The notes under the pieces were generated by a model. It was not told where the DNA came from and ran no database searches. It saw nothing but the letters and a program-made list of their open reading frames with translations. A DNA stretch of 6,865 nt from Clostridia bacterium. Its GTDB lineage: Bacteria > Bacillota > Clostridia > Caldicoprobacterales > Caldicoprobacteraceae. The position numbers and the translations under genes were made by a program. The DNA is taken from NCBI GenBank assembly GCA_017577715.1, contig PKRC01000030.1, positions 1 to 6,865 of the forward strand. Direction: 5' to 3'. Positions 6,041-6,865 of this stretch are shown here, piece after piece (position 1 is the stretch's first letter; every line of letters starts with the position of its first letter).

Positions 6041-6589
6041 GTGGATAGGTTTGAGCTTACCAGGGAAGAAAGCGTTTTGATGGTCATAGATATACAGGAG
6101 CGGCTGGCGGCTGTGATGGAAAGGCGCCAGCAGGTAGTGCGCAATGCCCAAATCCTCATCTCTGTAGCCCAACGGCTTGGTATACCCATCATAGTGACCG
6201 AGCAGTATCCCAAGGGTCTGGGGAAAACTGTAAAGGAACTGAGCGATATGCTGGGTGATTTCCATGCCTTTGAGAAGCTGTCCTTTTCGGCATACACCCC
6301 GGAGGTTGCCTCGGAGCTTGCCAAATTGGGGCGTAAAAAGGTGATGATATGCGGTATGGAGACCCATGTGTGCGTGTTTCAAACGGTGAGGGAACTGTTG
6401 CGTGCAGGCTATCAGCCTTTCGTGGTAGGGGATGCGGTGTGCTCAAGAGCACAGGATAACCACCAAAACGGCCTTGACTTGATGGACAGGATGGGAGCCG
6501 TTATCACCAATACCGAGACGGTGATCTTCGACCTATTGAAAGTGGCGGGCAGTCCGGAATTTAAAGAGCTTTCAAAACTTGTAAAATAA
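6041..6589 (+). CDS. Isochorismatase-family cysteine hydrolase (YcaC/nicotinamidase-like fold)
   Basis: A 182-residue cytosolic hydrolase of the isochorismatase superfamily, whose members cleave amide, vinyl-ether or similar C-N/C-O bonds (nicotinamidase, N-carbamoyl-amino acid or biuret hydrolases, isochorismatase, YcaC). The full catalytic triad is visible: D17 in VLMVIDIQ, K79 in AFEKLSFSAY and C111 in GMETHVCVFQT, with the G-M-E segment before it where the family has its cis-peptide. Length is typical. The frame is open back to TTG 5990, but that lies inside the tRNA terminator; GTG 6041 has an AGGGG (6028-6032) 8 bases upstream and gives a normal family N-terminus. No separate promoter is clear, so it may depend on read-through. 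It lies outside the sugar operon and its substrate is not inferable. Confidence 0.9.
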   Translation: MDRFELTREESVLMVIDIQERLAAVMERRQQVVRNAQILISVAQRLGIPIIVTEQYPKGLGKTVKELSDMLGDFHAFEKLSFSAYTPEVASELAKLGRKKVMICGMETHVCVFQTVRELLRAGYQPFVVGDAVCSRAQDNHQNGLDLMDRMGAVITNTETVIFDLLKVAGSPEFKELSKLVK

Positions 6590-6617
6590 AAAAATTTCCT
6601 TATAACATGCAGGGAAA
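6590..6617 (-). terminator. Weak minus-strand terminator-like hairpin
   Basis: Read on the minus strand, TTTCCCT (6617-6611) pairs with AAGGAAA (6601-6595) around a 9-base loop and is followed by a T-rich run (complement of the A tract at 6587-6594). On the + strand no T run follows. The stem is weak and no minus-strand gene is visible to its right in the window; a convergent gene could have been displaced by the mobile element. Confidence 0.25.
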
Positions 6618-6672
6618 AGTAGATATGTGCCGAATAATAATAAATGATTGTCCCACAAAAAGCTAGAAAATA

Positions 6673-6701
6673 TAAACAAATATAGCAAAATATGATACAA
6701 T
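6673..6701 (+). promoter_or_regulatory. Possible promoter of the transposase gene
   Basis: TACAAT (6696-6701), with an extended -10 TG two bases before it (TGATACAAT), is preceded after 17 bases by TAAACA (6673-6678), a four-of-six -35 match. It lies about 37 bases upstream of the transposase ATG. Confidence 0.45.
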
Positions 6702-6738
6702 AATGGTATCAAATCCTAGGAAAAGGGATGAGGCCATA

Positions 6739-6865
6739 ATGTTTTGCAGGAATGCAAATTATCAAATATCGATGTTTGATCCACTGAATAGAATGCCAAA
6801 GTATTTAATAGATATTTTGAAGAATAGTTGGTGTCATGCTTTTAGGGAATATATTTTCCCAAAGA
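6739..6865 (+). CDS. Transposase, N-terminal fragment (probably IS1182-like/DUF772 type), cut by the window edge
   Basis: An open frame of 42 codons starts at ATG 6739 and runs off the right edge without a stop. It begins MFCRNANYQISMFDP and continues with PKYLIDILKNSW and FREYIFPK. I recognise this layout (a short QISMFDP-like lead, then a helix ending in NSW, then an EYIFPK-like segment) from the N-terminus of clostridial IS1182-like transposases that carry a DUF772 domain; this is from memory of the family, not a search. GAGG at 6730-6733, 5 bases before the ATG, is an adequate ribosome binding site. Whether the element is intact, and its catalytic residues, cannot be seen here. Confidence 0.6.
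   Translation, partial: MFCRNANYQISMFDPLNRMPKYLIDILKNSWCHAFREYIFPK

Larger units (their letters stand above)
6648..6865 (+). mobile_element. Probable left end of an insertion sequence, running off the window
   Basis: An AT-rich non-coding stretch leads into the first codons of a probable transposase. TTGTCCCACAAAAAG at 6648-6662 looks like a candidate terminal inverted repeat, lying about 90 bases before the transposase start, but its partner and any target duplication lie outside the window. The boundary is therefore a guess; only the transposase start supports the call. Confidence 0.45.

Overview
The window looks like part of the chromosome of a low-to-moderate GC Gram-positive anaerobe, probably of class Clostridia (a Mahella- or Thermoanaerobacter-like lineage is a guess from gene content). 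The reasons are strong AGGAGG-type ribosome binding sites before nearly every gene, sigma-A type promoters, T-tract terminators, a Firmicutes-like 5S rRNA, and a saccharolytic gene set rich in Gfo/Idh/MocA dehydrogenases and xylose-isomerase-like TIM barrels. No species can be fixed from the sequence alone. All supported genes lie on the + strand.

Layout. 1-180: 5S rRNA, the tail of an rRNA operon, with its own terminator. 180-458: a non-coding regulatory stretch with a good promoter (TTGACA-17-TAGAAT), an upstream dyad and a GGGGTACCCC palindrome next to the first ribosome binding site. 459-5725: six genes or gene remnants in one direction with short gaps and no internal terminator, read here as an operon: Gfo/Idh/MocA oxidoreductase A, TIM-barrel isomerase/epimerase A, TIM-barrel isomerase/epimerase B, oxidoreductase B, the C-terminal half of a third isomerase/epimerase (probably a pseudogene), and a uroporphyrinogen-decarboxylase-fold protein with an HSCG metal motif. 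5726-5891: an AT-rich gap with inverted repeats and a tRNA promoter. 5892-6007: tRNA-Lys(CTT) and its terminator. 6041-6589: an isochorismatase-family cysteine hydrolase. 6590-6865: an AT-rich stretch and then the first 42 codons of a probable transposase running off the right edge.

How the genes may work together. Two NAD(H)-type sugar/cyclitol dehydrogenases next to two or three metal-dependent isomerase/epimerases is the gene logic of redox-assisted sugar conversion: oxidise a ring hydroxyl to a ketone, isomerise, epimerise or eliminate, then reduce again. It is known from inositol catabolism, 3-keto-glycoside cleavage and C-glycoside deglycosylation. The substrate cannot be read from the sequence. 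No transporter, kinase, glycoside hydrolase or regulator lies in the window. The uroporphyrinogen-decarboxylase-like protein as the last operon member is the least explained piece and, with the broken third isomerase, the part most worth following up.
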